A model generated the notes under the pieces. The model was given only the letters and a program-made list of their open reading frames with translations. It had not been told where the DNA came from and searched no databases. Source: Acidobacteriota bacterium (lineage in GTDB: Bacteria > Acidobacteriota > Terriglobia > Terriglobales > Acidobacteriaceae). Taken from it: a DNA stretch of 7,145 bases. Below, piece by piece: positions 1-6,481 of this stretch (its first letter is position 1; each line of letters starts with the position of its first letter). The DNA lies in assembly GCA_021809235.1 (NCBI GenBank), contig JAKBAG010000159.1:1-7145 (forward strand), written 5' to 3'. The position numbers and the translations under genes are program-made.

Positions 1-1582
1 CGTAGTCGCCCCCGTGCAGTTGTTGGCCACTGCTGGTCATGAATGTCTTCGGCGCATGTGCATCCCGCTCCACCGCCACGCCCGCATGCGGCACACTCAT
101 GTCCCAGCTCTGCGGGGCCAGACGGAACTCCTGAAAGGCAGTATTCATCGCCGTCAGCGTAAACCCGATAATCACCGTCGAAACGCAGACCCCGATCATC
201 AGCGCAATCTGCTGCAGCCGCGGCGTCGATCCCACCAAAAAACCCGTCTTCAGGTCCTGGCTCGTATCCCCGGCATTTGATGCCGCAATGCACACCGCGC
301 CGCCCACCGTAATCGCCAGCGCACCATAGGCCGGTGCCGTCCAGCCCTTCAGCAGAAACACCGCTGCCGTTGCCATCAGCGTCGCAATCGTCATCCCGGA
401 GACCGGGCTTGCCGAGCTGCCCACAATCCCCACAATCCGCGAACTCACCGTCACAAACAGGAAGCCGAAGACCACCACCAGCAGCGATGCCGCCAGATTC
501 GCCCACACCCCCACAAACGCTCCGGGCACCGGATGAAACTGCAGAAACAGAAACATGATCGCCACCAGCACCACGGACCCGCCCAGCACCACGCTCATCG
601 GCAGATCGCGCTCCGTTCGTCCCGCCCGCGGCGCGCCGGCTCCGGCGCGCATGGACCGGATGCCGCCCACCAGCGCGCTCACCAGCGTCGGCACCGTCTT
701 CAGCAGCGTAATCAGCCCCGCCGCTGCCACCGCCCCAGCTCCCATCGGGCGGATATACGTCGACCACAGATCGCTCGGGCTCATATCCCGCACCAGTCGT
801 GTCCCCGGATAAATCGGATGATGCAGCGCCCCACCAAAGAACCACAAAAGCGGCATCAGCACCAGCCAGGAAATCACTCCGCCGGCCACCAGCACCCCCG
901 CCACGCGCGGACCGATAATGTAGCCCACCCCCAGATACTCCGGCGTCACATCCGCGCGAATCGCCGCACCCTTCAGAATGTGGTCTGGTCCCAGATCCGG
1001 CTCGTAATTCGGCGTCGCCGGCCAGGCCGCCAGCAGGTTCTCGTTCTGGAACAGCGTATACAGACCGCCCAGTCCCAGACCCCAGAAGACCCGGCTCGCA
1101 AACGATCCGCCTCGATCTCCCGCAATCAGCACATCCGCGCACGCCGTCCCCTCCGGATAGGCCAGCACCTCATGCTCGTCCACAATCAACTGCCGTCGCA
1201 GCGGAATCATGAACAGTACGCCCAGCCATCCGCCCACCAGAGCCAGCAGGAAGATCCGCGTGTACTCCAGATCAAACCCCAGAAAAATCAGCGCGGGTAA
1301 GGTAAAAATCACCCCCGACGCAATCGACTGGCCGGCATTGCCCGTCGTCTGCACAATGTTGTTTTCCAGAATCGACGACCGCCCAAACACCCGCAGAATA
1401 CTGATCGACAGCACCGAGATCGGGATCGACGCCGCCACCGTCAGCCCCGCACGCAGCCCCACATACACCGTCACCGCGCCAAAGATAATTCCGAAGATCG
1501 AGCCCAGCACCAGCGCGCGAAAGGTAAACTCCGCAGGCGACTGCTCCCCGGAGACATACGGACGAAATGTGGTCACTGCCAT
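1..1582 (-). CDS. OPT-family oligopeptide/metal-chelate transporter (C-terminus outside window)
   Basis: Inner-membrane secondary transporter of the OPT superfamily; known members import small peptides or metal-chelate complexes, and the substrate here cannot be read from the sequence. The frame is open for 527 codons from ATG at 1582 to the left edge. After a short polar N-terminus the protein is a series of hydrophobic segments. Conserved-looking OPT stretches include FRALVLGSIFG (about 21-31), YVGLRAGLTVAASIP (40-54), SILENNIVQT (70-79), DEHEVLAYPEGTACAD (135-150) and NAGDTSQDLKTGFLVG (436-451). Bacterial members are usually somewhat over 600 residues, so roughly the last 100 are missing. 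The start is ambiguous: AGGGGAGG directly abuts the ATG, whereas GTG at codon 3 (1576) has ideal spacing. The gene is divergent from comF. Family is confident; substrate is unknown. Confidence 0.93.
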   Translation of the reverse strand, partial: MAVTTFRPYVSGEQSPAEFTFRALVLGSIFGIIFGAVTVYVGLRAGLTVAASIPISVLSISILRVFGRSSILENNIVQTTGNAGQSIASGVIFTLPALIFLGFDLEYTRIFLLALVGGWLGVLFMIPLRRQLIVDEHEVLAYPEGTACADVLIAGDRGGSFASRVFWGLGLGGLYTLFQNENLLAAWPATPNYEPDLGPDHILKGAAIRADVTPEYLGVGYIIGPRVAGVLVAGGVISWLVLMPLLWFFGGALHHPIYPGTRLVRDMSPSDLWSTYIRPMGAGAVAAAGLITLLKTVPTLVSALVGGIRSMRAGAGAPRAGRTERDLPMSVVLGGSVVLVAIMFLFLQFHPVPGAFVGVWANLAASLLVVVFGFLFVTVSSRIVGIVGSSASPVSGMTIATLMATAAVFLLKGWTAPAYGALAITVGGAVCIAASNAGDTSQDLKTGFLVGSTPRLQQIALMIGVCVSTVIIGFTLTAMNTAFQEFRLAPQSWDMSVPHAGVAVERDAHAPKTFMTSSGQQLHGGDY

Positions 1583-1590
1583 CCTCCCCT
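1583..1590 (-). promoter_or_regulatory. Ribosome binding site of the OPT transporter, touching the ATG
   Basis: On the minus strand AGGGGAGG ends at 1583, immediately before the ATG at 1582. A GGAGG core with no spacer is poorly placed for that ATG but is 6 bases from an in-frame GTG at 1576-1574. This favours GTG at codon 3 as the working start, a difference of two residues. Alternatively, the upstream G-run pairs for the ATG. Confidence 0.55.
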
Positions 1591-1616
1591 GCAAACGCCT
1601 GCAATCCGCAGCTACC

Positions 1617-1630
1617 TCGCAGTACTGCGA
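1617..1630. promoter_or_regulatory. Perfect 14-bp palindrome, candidate operator of the OPT gene
   Basis: TCGCAGTACTGCGA equals its own reverse complement over all 14 bases. It begins at the last base of the putative -10 element TATAGT of the transporter and would span the predicted transcription start, the position expected for a repressor that blocks initiation. I do not recognise the half-site TCGCAGT as that of a particular regulator. As RNA it could form only a loopless stem, so a DNA-binding role is more likely than a terminator. Confidence 0.35.
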
Positions 1631-1659
1631 CTATAGAAGATCGCCCGCGCCTTCGGGAA
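1630..1659 (-). promoter_or_regulatory. Possible sigma70-type promoter for the OPT transporter
   Basis: On the minus strand TATAGT (1635-1630) is a good -10 match. With an 18-base spacer the -35 position reads TTCCCG (1659-1654), a weak match. The predicted start point near 1623 would give a leader of about 40 bases that includes the ribosome binding site. The assignment is by eye and rests mainly on the -10 element. Confidence 0.3.
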
Positions 1660-1717
1660 TCCTCACCCTCCAGCCTCAAAATCCCGTGAATTCCCGCCCT
1701 TGCCCTGCATTTCCTCG

Positions 1718-1747
1718 TGGATTTCTGCATCGCACTCTGCTTATACT
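1718..1747 (+). promoter_or_regulatory. Possible promoter for comF
   Basis: TATACT at 1742-1747 resembles a -10 element. The best -35 candidate, TGGATT at 1718-1723 with an 18-base spacer, is weak. A start near 1754 would leave about 45 bases before the GTG at 1799. It faces away from the transporter promoter within the same intergenic region. Confidence 0.25.
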
Positions 1748-1798
1748 GTCCGCAGGTCGCCACGCACGATTTCTGCGGCCTCTCATCAGCTCTGGTCT

Positions 1799-2911
1799 GT
1801 GAGGTGCGAATTCAGTAGCAACCCTCGTTCCGCAGCGATTCCGAACCCAGGCCGCATCCGCGCGCTCCCATCTTCTGGCCCCGGCCGCGCGTCTGCTCTG
1901 TTTCGCGCCTCGCTCGCCTCCATTCCCACGCATCTGTTCGCCACGCTCTTTCCCGCCCGCTGCCTTCTCTGCAAATCCCCCGTTCACCAGCCCGCACTGG
2001 CTCCCGTCTGCCCCCACTGCTGGCAACAGATCGCCGCCTGCCGCCTGCCCACCCACACCTGTGTCCGGTGCGGCACTGCCCGCATGCTGCGCCATGTTGG
2101 CCATCCGGCAACCATCCAGTGCCTCGACTGCCTGCAAGCTCCGCCGCCCTTTCGCCGCGTTGTCTCCTTTGCCACCTACCGTGGTCCGCTCCGTCGCATC
2201 GTCCACGCTTTCAAATACCAGCGCATCCGCTCGCTGGCTCATCCGCTCGGCCGCCTGCTGGCTGGCGCCATCGCCTCGCTGGCCGAAGACGCCCCACAGC
2301 CTCTGCTCGTCGTTCCCGTGCCCCTGCATCCGCGCAGGCTGCGTCGGCGCGGCTTCAACCAGTCCCGCCTGCTCGCTGCCTCGGCGCTTCGCAGCCTGCG
2401 CCGCAGCCATCCCCACTGGCAGCTCTCGCTGTCGCCCGCCTCGCTCGTTCGCCAGCGGGAGACCGCCCCGCAGGCAACCCTGCAGCGCAGCGAGCGCTGG
2501 ACCAATCTCGAACAGGCCTTCCACGTCTCTCGTCCACAGCAGATTGCTGGCCGCACCATTCTTCTCATCGATGACATCGTGACCACCGGGGCCACCGTGG
2601 ATGCCTGCGCCCGCGCTCTGCTCGCCGCCGGAGCAAACGCCGTCCTGGTTGCCTCGCTGGCTCGCGCCCAGGGCAGTTCCGCAGCCGATGCCCCTGACCT
2701 GCTCGGCGATGAATCGGATGCTCGCTTTGCCGACTTCTGGCCTAACCCTGACGACACAGCCACAACCCCGGCTACCGTGCAGGAGTTCACTCCAGACGAT
2801 CTCTTCCTTTCCGATCTCTTTGCCGGCGATCCTGTTCCCGCAGTGTTTGATCTCTCGAACCAGGCAACCTCAGCCGCAATCGCAAACCCGGCTCCGCCGC
2901 ATCCCACCTAG
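1799..2911 (+). CDS. comF: ComF-family phosphoribosyltransferase-like protein with acidic C-terminal tail
   Basis: ComF proteins are cytoplasmic and, in naturally competent bacteria, needed for DNA uptake; their exact reaction is not settled. With the GTG start the product is 370 residues. Four CxxC pairs (C55/C58, C71/C74, C88/C91, C108/C111) form the usual N-terminal zinc region. The type I phosphoribosyltransferase fold follows, with VVPVPLHPRRLRRRGFNQS (171-189) and the PRPP-binding loop ILLIDDIVTTGAT (254-266). The family usually ends near VASLARA (about 290), but here another 80 residues follow, with about 14 Asp/Glu and one Arg. No ATG, GTG or TTG lies in frame between 1799 and the first Cys; the only other upstream start is TTG at 1700. 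No clear ribosome binding site precedes 1799, so the N-terminus is uncertain. The HNH gene follows after 90 bases. Confidence 0.9.
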   Translation: MRCEFSSNPRSAAIPNPGRIRALPSSGPGRASALFRASLASIPTHLFATLFPARCLLCKSPVHQPALAPVCPHCWQQIAACRLPTHTCVRCGTARMLRHVGHPATIQCLDCLQAPPPFRRVVSFATYRGPLRRIVHAFKYQRIRSLAHPLGRLLAGAIASLAEDAPQPLLVVPVPLHPRRLRRRGFNQSRLLAASALRSLRRSHPHWQLSLSPASLVRQRETAPQATLQRSERWTNLEQAFHVSRPQQIAGRTILLIDDIVTTGATVDACARALLAAGANAVLVASLARAQGSSAADAPDLLGDESDARFADFWPNPDDTATTPATVQEFTPDDLFLSDLFAGDPVPAVFDLSNQATSAAIANPAPPHPT

Positions 2912-2989
2912 CCACCCTGAAGCAGGCACCGCAGCCCCATTCCCACCGCACAGGAGACCGCAACCGCACGACGAAACCACCCTTTGCCC

Positions 2990-2995
2990 GAGGAG
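2990..2995 (+). promoter_or_regulatory. Strong ribosome binding site that fixes the HNH gene start
   Basis: GAGGAG lies 6 bases before ATG at 3002, textbook spacing. It rules against the longer in-frame TTG start at 2984, which lies upstream of this site. Confidence 0.8.
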
Positions 2996-3001
2996 ATTCC
3001 G

Positions 3002-3622
3002 ATGTCGCTTGGTAAAGCCATGATCCACGCTCGCAAGCAGAAGTCACTCGCAAAAGCCGCTCGTGTCCTGCCCCAGGAAGGCCCGCTCAGCACCGCTTCC
3101 GGGCAGGTTCTCCAGATGCCTGTTCTCGTCCTCAACGCCTCCTACGAGCCCATCAACATCTGCGGCGCACGGCGCGCCCTGGTCCTCGTCCTCAAGGGCA
3201 TCGCACGCACCGAAGAGGAGCACGGCGTCCAGCTTCACGCCCAGCGCAGCCGCATGGCCATGCCCTCCGTTATCCGACTGCTCGAATACCGCCGCATCCC
3301 GCACCAGACCCGCGCACTCTCCCGCAAGAACATCCTGCTCCGCGACCGCAACACCTGCCAGTACTGCGCCACCGTCCTCTCGCCCAACGAGCTTACGCTC
3401 GACCATGTCCACCCGCGCTCCCGTGGCGGCAGCTCCACATGGGAGAATCTTGTCGCCTGCTGCCACGCCTGCAACCGCAAGAAAGGCAACCGCCTGCTAA
3501 GCGAGATCGACGACATGCGCCTGCTGCGCGAGCCCCGCTCCTTCAGCCTCCACACCAGCCGCCAGATCATGCGGATGCTCGGCCGCGGCGACGACCGCTG
3601 GCGCAAATACCTCTTCTACTGA
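3002..3622 (+). CDS. HNH endonuclease family protein
   Basis: A 206-residue predicted nuclease of the broad HNH (McrA-like) class, which cuts DNA with a metal ion held by a beta-beta-alpha fold. A basic N-terminal stretch (about 4-25) leads to VLVLNASYEPINIC (41-54) and RALVLVLKGIART (58-70), a pattern seen in the widespread bacterial group with this layout. The HNH core runs from CQYC (119-122) through LDHVHPRSRGG (133-143), with D134-H135 the central pair, to WENLVACCHACNRKKGNR (147-164), with N149 and N158. C119, C122, C154 and C157 look like the structural zinc site. All key residues are present, so it should be active. The family's role is generally unknown; no partner methylase, toxin or intein is visible nearby. 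The stop overlaps the end of the convergent M48-like gene. It may be cotranscribed with comF. Confidence 0.92.
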   Translation: MSLGKAMIHARKQKSLAKAARVLPQEGPLSTASGQVLQMPVLVLNASYEPINICGARRALVLVLKGIARTEEEHGVQLHAQRSRMAMPSVIRLLEYRRIPHQTRALSRKNILLRDRNTCQYCATVLSPNELTLDHVHPRSRGGSSTWENLVACCHACNRKKGNRLLSEIDDMRLLREPRSFSLHTSRQIMRMLGRGDDRWRKYLFY

Positions 3623-6405
3623 AGTTTCCCGGCGCTGGTCCCGTCCGTCAGTCCGCTGCCCGCTCGCTGTGCCGCAAGCGCAGCGAGTATCTTCGTCAGA
3701 TCAATCTGGTAGAGGTGCTGTGCGGCCGTCACTACCAGCAGGCGCTGGTGTGCTCGATCGAAATGCGCAGCCAGAATCGCCTGATCCAGCACAAAATGCG
3801 CAAGCCGTCGCCCATCCTGCGTGTCGTAGAGATTCAGCTCCTGGATGCGATTCGTTGCAGCAACCATACCCAACGCGTCATCCCCTGCCACAGCGCGACC
3901 AAAAAAGGCAAACAGCCGCTTGCCATCCGTCTCGCGATAGATCGCTGTCTCATTGTGTACGCTATACACGGCTATCATCTGTCCAAACAGGTCGGCCTGG
4001 TGCTCCTCGCAGAAACAGGCCTTCGCCGGAACCTCCGGGCTGAAAAGGATATGCTCCGGCTTGCCTGTACGGTTTGAGATCACCTCCACCACCGTCCCCT
4101 TCGGATTGAAGTACGACTCCAGGGACTGATCCGAGGTGCGAATCAGTCTCCCATGTGCATTCCAGTTATGGAAGTTCGTCACGATCAGTGTCCGGTCTCC
4201 CTCGGCTGAAACCGGCTGCGGAAGACCTTGAAAATACATGCGTGACCAGAGCTTTGTCCCGGTGACTGCATCGTATGCCTCCAATCGCACTCCCTTGCTG
4301 TAGTCCACCATGTGATCGATCGCGTGGTAGCGCAGCGTCACACTCCCCATCCGGATAGGGAGCGAAAAGGGATCGATAGCCTGGTCAATCTCGTGCGGAA
4401 TGAAATTAGTCTGCAGGCTGCCCGTATCGCTCACCCATCCGGCCAGAAAGGGAAATCGCAGCTGTACACGCTTGCCCGTTGTAATATCCCAAATCCCGCT
4501 CCGCGAGCGGCTAGAGATTGCCAGATAGCGTCCATTCGGACTGAAGCTGCTTGTCTTCAACTCGGTCAGCGGCGTCAACGGCAACCGGATGCTTTCGAGC
4601 GCACCCTTTCCGGTCATAACTCCGAGCCTTCCATCTGGCAACTCCATGGCAACCGTGTTCCCAGCCTGATCCACCGCATCATACAGATACTCGCCTACCA
4701 GCTTCCCGGCTATCGGATCGATTGCACCCTCCGACGCCTTGCTCAGCGGCCCAAACAGGACATGCTGCCCGTCGGCAAGACTCCGTAGTTTTCCATAGGG
4801 CAATGGAAAACGCTTCAGCACCTCGCCACCCGGAAACGTAGTGGTACACATCTGAAACATCTGATCCAGTGACCCTGTCCGATAACTCCAGTCGCAGGGA
4901 AAGACCATTTTCTCCGATCCCACAAACGCGAATCTCTCCTGGCGCAGATACTTCAGCATGTTGTTCATGTGGACTGTATGTCGCGCACGGGCGTCATAAG
5001 CCATCACATTCAGACCGGAAGCCGCCACAAAGTAGCGACCATCCCGCGACCAACGCATCTCGGCTTGAACAGGCCCGGTATTGTTGAAGTCGTGGTTCTT
5101 GTAAAGCATTTTCCCATGCTTCAGGTCAGCCAACTCCAGCCATGTATACGTCCCCATCACTCCAAAGGATGGGCTGATGCAGGCCATCGCCTCGCCATCC
5201 GGAGACAGGCTTGTCTGCTGGCAGCCGGCGTAGTCCACAAAATCCTGGACGTCGGTCGGATGGCCCGTGGCCACATCCCATTTCTCCACATGCATGTCGT
5301 TGTAGTGGAAGACCAGGCTCTTGGAATCCGGTGAAAACTGTGCCTTCTCTGCCAGAAACGCATCGATTGAGTACAGCCGTCGCAGCGGTGATGTCGAGAG
5401 CACGTGGACTTGATAATCGTCCTGCGCAAGAACATTTCTGCCGTCCATACTCAACTGCACCTGCTTTATGTCCTGCTGCATCGGCGGAGTCAGCGCAATC
5501 GGCTTCAGCCCCGAGGAGTCCGGAACAAACGGATCAATCCGGCCCTGTTCCACAGCATTCTGAAAGGCTTTGAAATCCGGATTCTCGCCTGCCTGCTCCG
5601 CCCGGCAGCTTTTCGGCAGGGAGTCCACCAGCTTCTGCGCCATCCGCACCCGAAGGCTGATCACCGGAGTCAGGTAAAACATATCCGTCAGCAGATTTCC
5701 CGTATATCCGCCATTGTCATTCACACGGTCTAGAAACACAGGAAATGCCTCCGGATCGAAATGCGCCCGGATCATCGCATACAGACCCACGCGGTCCGCT
5801 AACAACTCATCATGCTCCTGCTCATCCATATCCAGATATGCCCACGAATCGGTCGGCATGTTCAGCGCTCGCTCAAACGTGTCATACACATCCGCCCGCC
5901 CACCCAGATGCTTCCTGTGCAGCGTGCTCTCAATCAGCCTCGTCACCGCAGTTGCCGAGTGATGAATGTAGATCCTTCCAATCTCCTGCGCCAGCATTGC
6001 CGCAAGCTCATCTTCGCTCTGCGCATCCATAATCAGCTTGCGGCTGATGTACACATGTCCGCCCGCCAGCGAAAAAGCACGCATATCCGGCGATTCGTAG
6101 ATGCGAAACGTATAGTGAATCGGCGTCGGCGGAAGCTGCTGCAACAATCGCTGCCCAAGCGCGTCCAGATACTCGCTCTGGCCTTCAGGAAGCAGAATGT
6201 AGCGAGGCTCAATCATATCCGCCTGCGCATCCCCAAGCCACTGCTCCTGCTGGTCGGAAAAAATATTCGCACGACGGATCCGTAACTGTGGCTGCGGCAT
6301 CGTACAGGTTGTCTGCGCCACTGCCCATTCGCCCGTAAGTAGTATCCCCGCAATCATCCAAACCGCAGTCATCCGGTTGGGAAGCAAGCTATTCCTGCAC
6401 CGCAT
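3616..6405 (-). CDS. Exported M48 peptidase-like protein with degenerate zinc site and beta-propeller region
   Basis: A 929-residue protein. Residues 1-30 look like a signal peptide: Arg-rich start, hydrophobic MTAVWMIAGILL, cleavage likely after AVA. No lipobox is seen. Residues about 45-260 match the M48 metallopeptidase layout: FSLAGGHVYISRKLI (111-125) resembles the conserved strand before the active site, then DELAAMLAQEIGRIYIHH (132-149), and DELLADRVG (199-207) for the third ligand. Where M48 enzymes have HExxH, this reads QEIGR (140-144), so both zinc histidines are gone while E141 and E200 remain; proteolysis is unlikely. From about 310 onward WD40/PQQ-like blades recur (FSPDSKSLVF 357, LSPDGEAMAC 400, WSRDGRYFVA 452, FSPNGRYLAI 621, YDAVTGTKLW 711), suggesting one or two propellers. 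Function unknown: perhaps an envelope binding or scaffold protein. Its GC is lower than its neighbours'. ATG at 6372 (M12) is an alternative start. Confidence 0.85.
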   Translation of the reverse strand: MRCRNSLLPNRMTAVWMIAGILLTGEWAVAQTTCTMPQPQLRIRRANIFSDQQEQWLGDAQADMIEPRYILLPEGQSEYLDALGQRLLQQLPPTPIHYTFRIYESPDMRAFSLAGGHVYISRKLIMDAQSEDELAAMLAQEIGRIYIHHSATAVTRLIESTLHRKHLGGRADVYDTFERALNMPTDSWAYLDMDEQEHDELLADRVGLYAMIRAHFDPEAFPVFLDRVNDNGGYTGNLLTDMFYLTPVISLRVRMAQKLVDSLPKSCRAEQAGENPDFKAFQNAVEQGRIDPFVPDSSGLKPIALTPPMQQDIKQVQLSMDGRNVLAQDDYQVHVLSTSPLRRLYSIDAFLAEKAQFSPDSKSLVFHYNDMHVEKWDVATGHPTDVQDFVDYAGCQQTSLSPDGEAMACISPSFGVMGTYTWLELADLKHGKMLYKNHDFNNTGPVQAEMRWSRDGRYFVAASGLNVMAYDARARHTVHMNNMLKYLRQERFAFVGSEKMVFPCDWSYRTGSLDQMFQMCTTTFPGGEVLKRFPLPYGKLRSLADGQHVLFGPLSKASEGAIDPIAGKLVGEYLYDAVDQAGNTVAMELPDGRLGVMTGKGALESIRLPLTPLTELKTSSFSPNGRYLAISSRSRSGIWDITTGKRVQLRFPFLAGWVSDTGSLQTNFIPHEIDQAIDPFSLPIRMGSVTLRYHAIDHMVDYSKGVRLEAYDAVTGTKLWSRMYFQGLPQPVSAEGDRTLIVTNFHNWNAHGRLIRTSDQSLESYFNPKGTVVEVISNRTGKPEHILFSPEVPAKACFCEEHQADLFGQMIAVYSVHNETAIYRETDGKRLFAFFGRAVAGDDALGMVAATNRIQELNLYDTQDGRRLAHFVLDQAILAAHFDRAHQRLLVVTAAQHLYQIDLTKILAALAAQRAGSGLTDGTSAGKLQ

Positions 6406-6408
6406 ACT

Positions 6409-6431
6409 GTTATACCCCGCACCTCTGTCAA
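6409..6431 (-). promoter_or_regulatory. Promoter-like motifs upstream of the M48-like gene
   Basis: On the minus strand a perfect TTGACA (6431-6426) is followed after only 11 bases by TATAAC (6414-6409), which is 3 bases before the ATG at 6405. The spacing is too short for a sigma70 promoter made of both boxes. If TATAAC alone is a -10 element, transcription would begin at about the ATG, favouring the downstream ATG at 6372. If TTGACA is a -35 box, the 17-base position reads AGTATG, a poor -10. The gene may also be read from ligA. Confidence 0.2.
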
Positions 6432-6450
6432 ACCCACTCCCCGGGAAGGA

Positions 6451-6467
6451 GTTGCCCGCAAGGCAAC
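6451..6467 (-). terminator. Short hairpin after ligA, possible weak terminator
   Basis: GTTGCC and GGCAAC form a perfect 6-bp stem with a 5-base loop, 14 bases after the ligA stop. The following minus-strand bases are TCCTTCCC, pyrimidine-rich but not a U-tract, so intrinsic termination would be inefficient. A second short inverted repeat (ACTCC/GGAGT, 6436-6452) overlaps its edge. It could reduce rather than block read-through into the M48-like gene. Confidence 0.3.
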
Positions 6468-6481
6468 ATTCTGCGCCGATC

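Noticed and set aside
533..1300. 255-codon plus-strand open frame
   Set aside because: Arg/Gln/His-rich low-complexity product lying antisense to the clear OPT transporter frame; typical shadow in high-GC DNA.
1676..2907. Long minus-strand open frames (282 and 222 codons) opposite comF
   Set aside because: No recognisable domain, Ala/Gly/Arg-rich composition, and fully antisense to a well-supported ComF with intact zinc and PRPP motifs.
2669..2911. Possibility that the ComF tail arises from a frameshift
   Set aside because: The ComF core is complete before this point and the other two frames here give no recognisable domain, so a simple stop-codon extension is the plainer reading.
2912..3001. 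Gap between comF and the HNH gene examined for a terminator or promoter
   Set aside because: Only scattered CCGCA repeats and the HNH ribosome binding site were seen; no stem with U-tract and no convincing -10/-35 pair.
3002..3622. HNH protein as a homing endonuclease, restriction enzyme or toxin of a defence system
   Set aside because: No intron, intein, methyltransferase, immunity protein or mobile-element boundary is visible; it matches a common stand-alone HNH layout.
3967..4005. EHQADLFG within the propeller region, resembling an M48 ExxADxxG third-ligand motif
   Set aside because: No HExxH-like partner is near, and the genuine position (DELLADRVG at 199-207) is already accounted for; probably coincidence.
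3439..4077. 212-codon plus-strand open frame spanning the HNH end and the M48-like gene end
   Set aside because: It overlaps two well-supported genes in other frames, and its product has no family features.
6300..6405. Lipoprotein signal for the M48-like protein, because of Cys34 in QTTC
   Set aside because: The residues before the Cys do not fit a lipobox and AVA followed by Q fits ordinary signal peptidase cleavage better.
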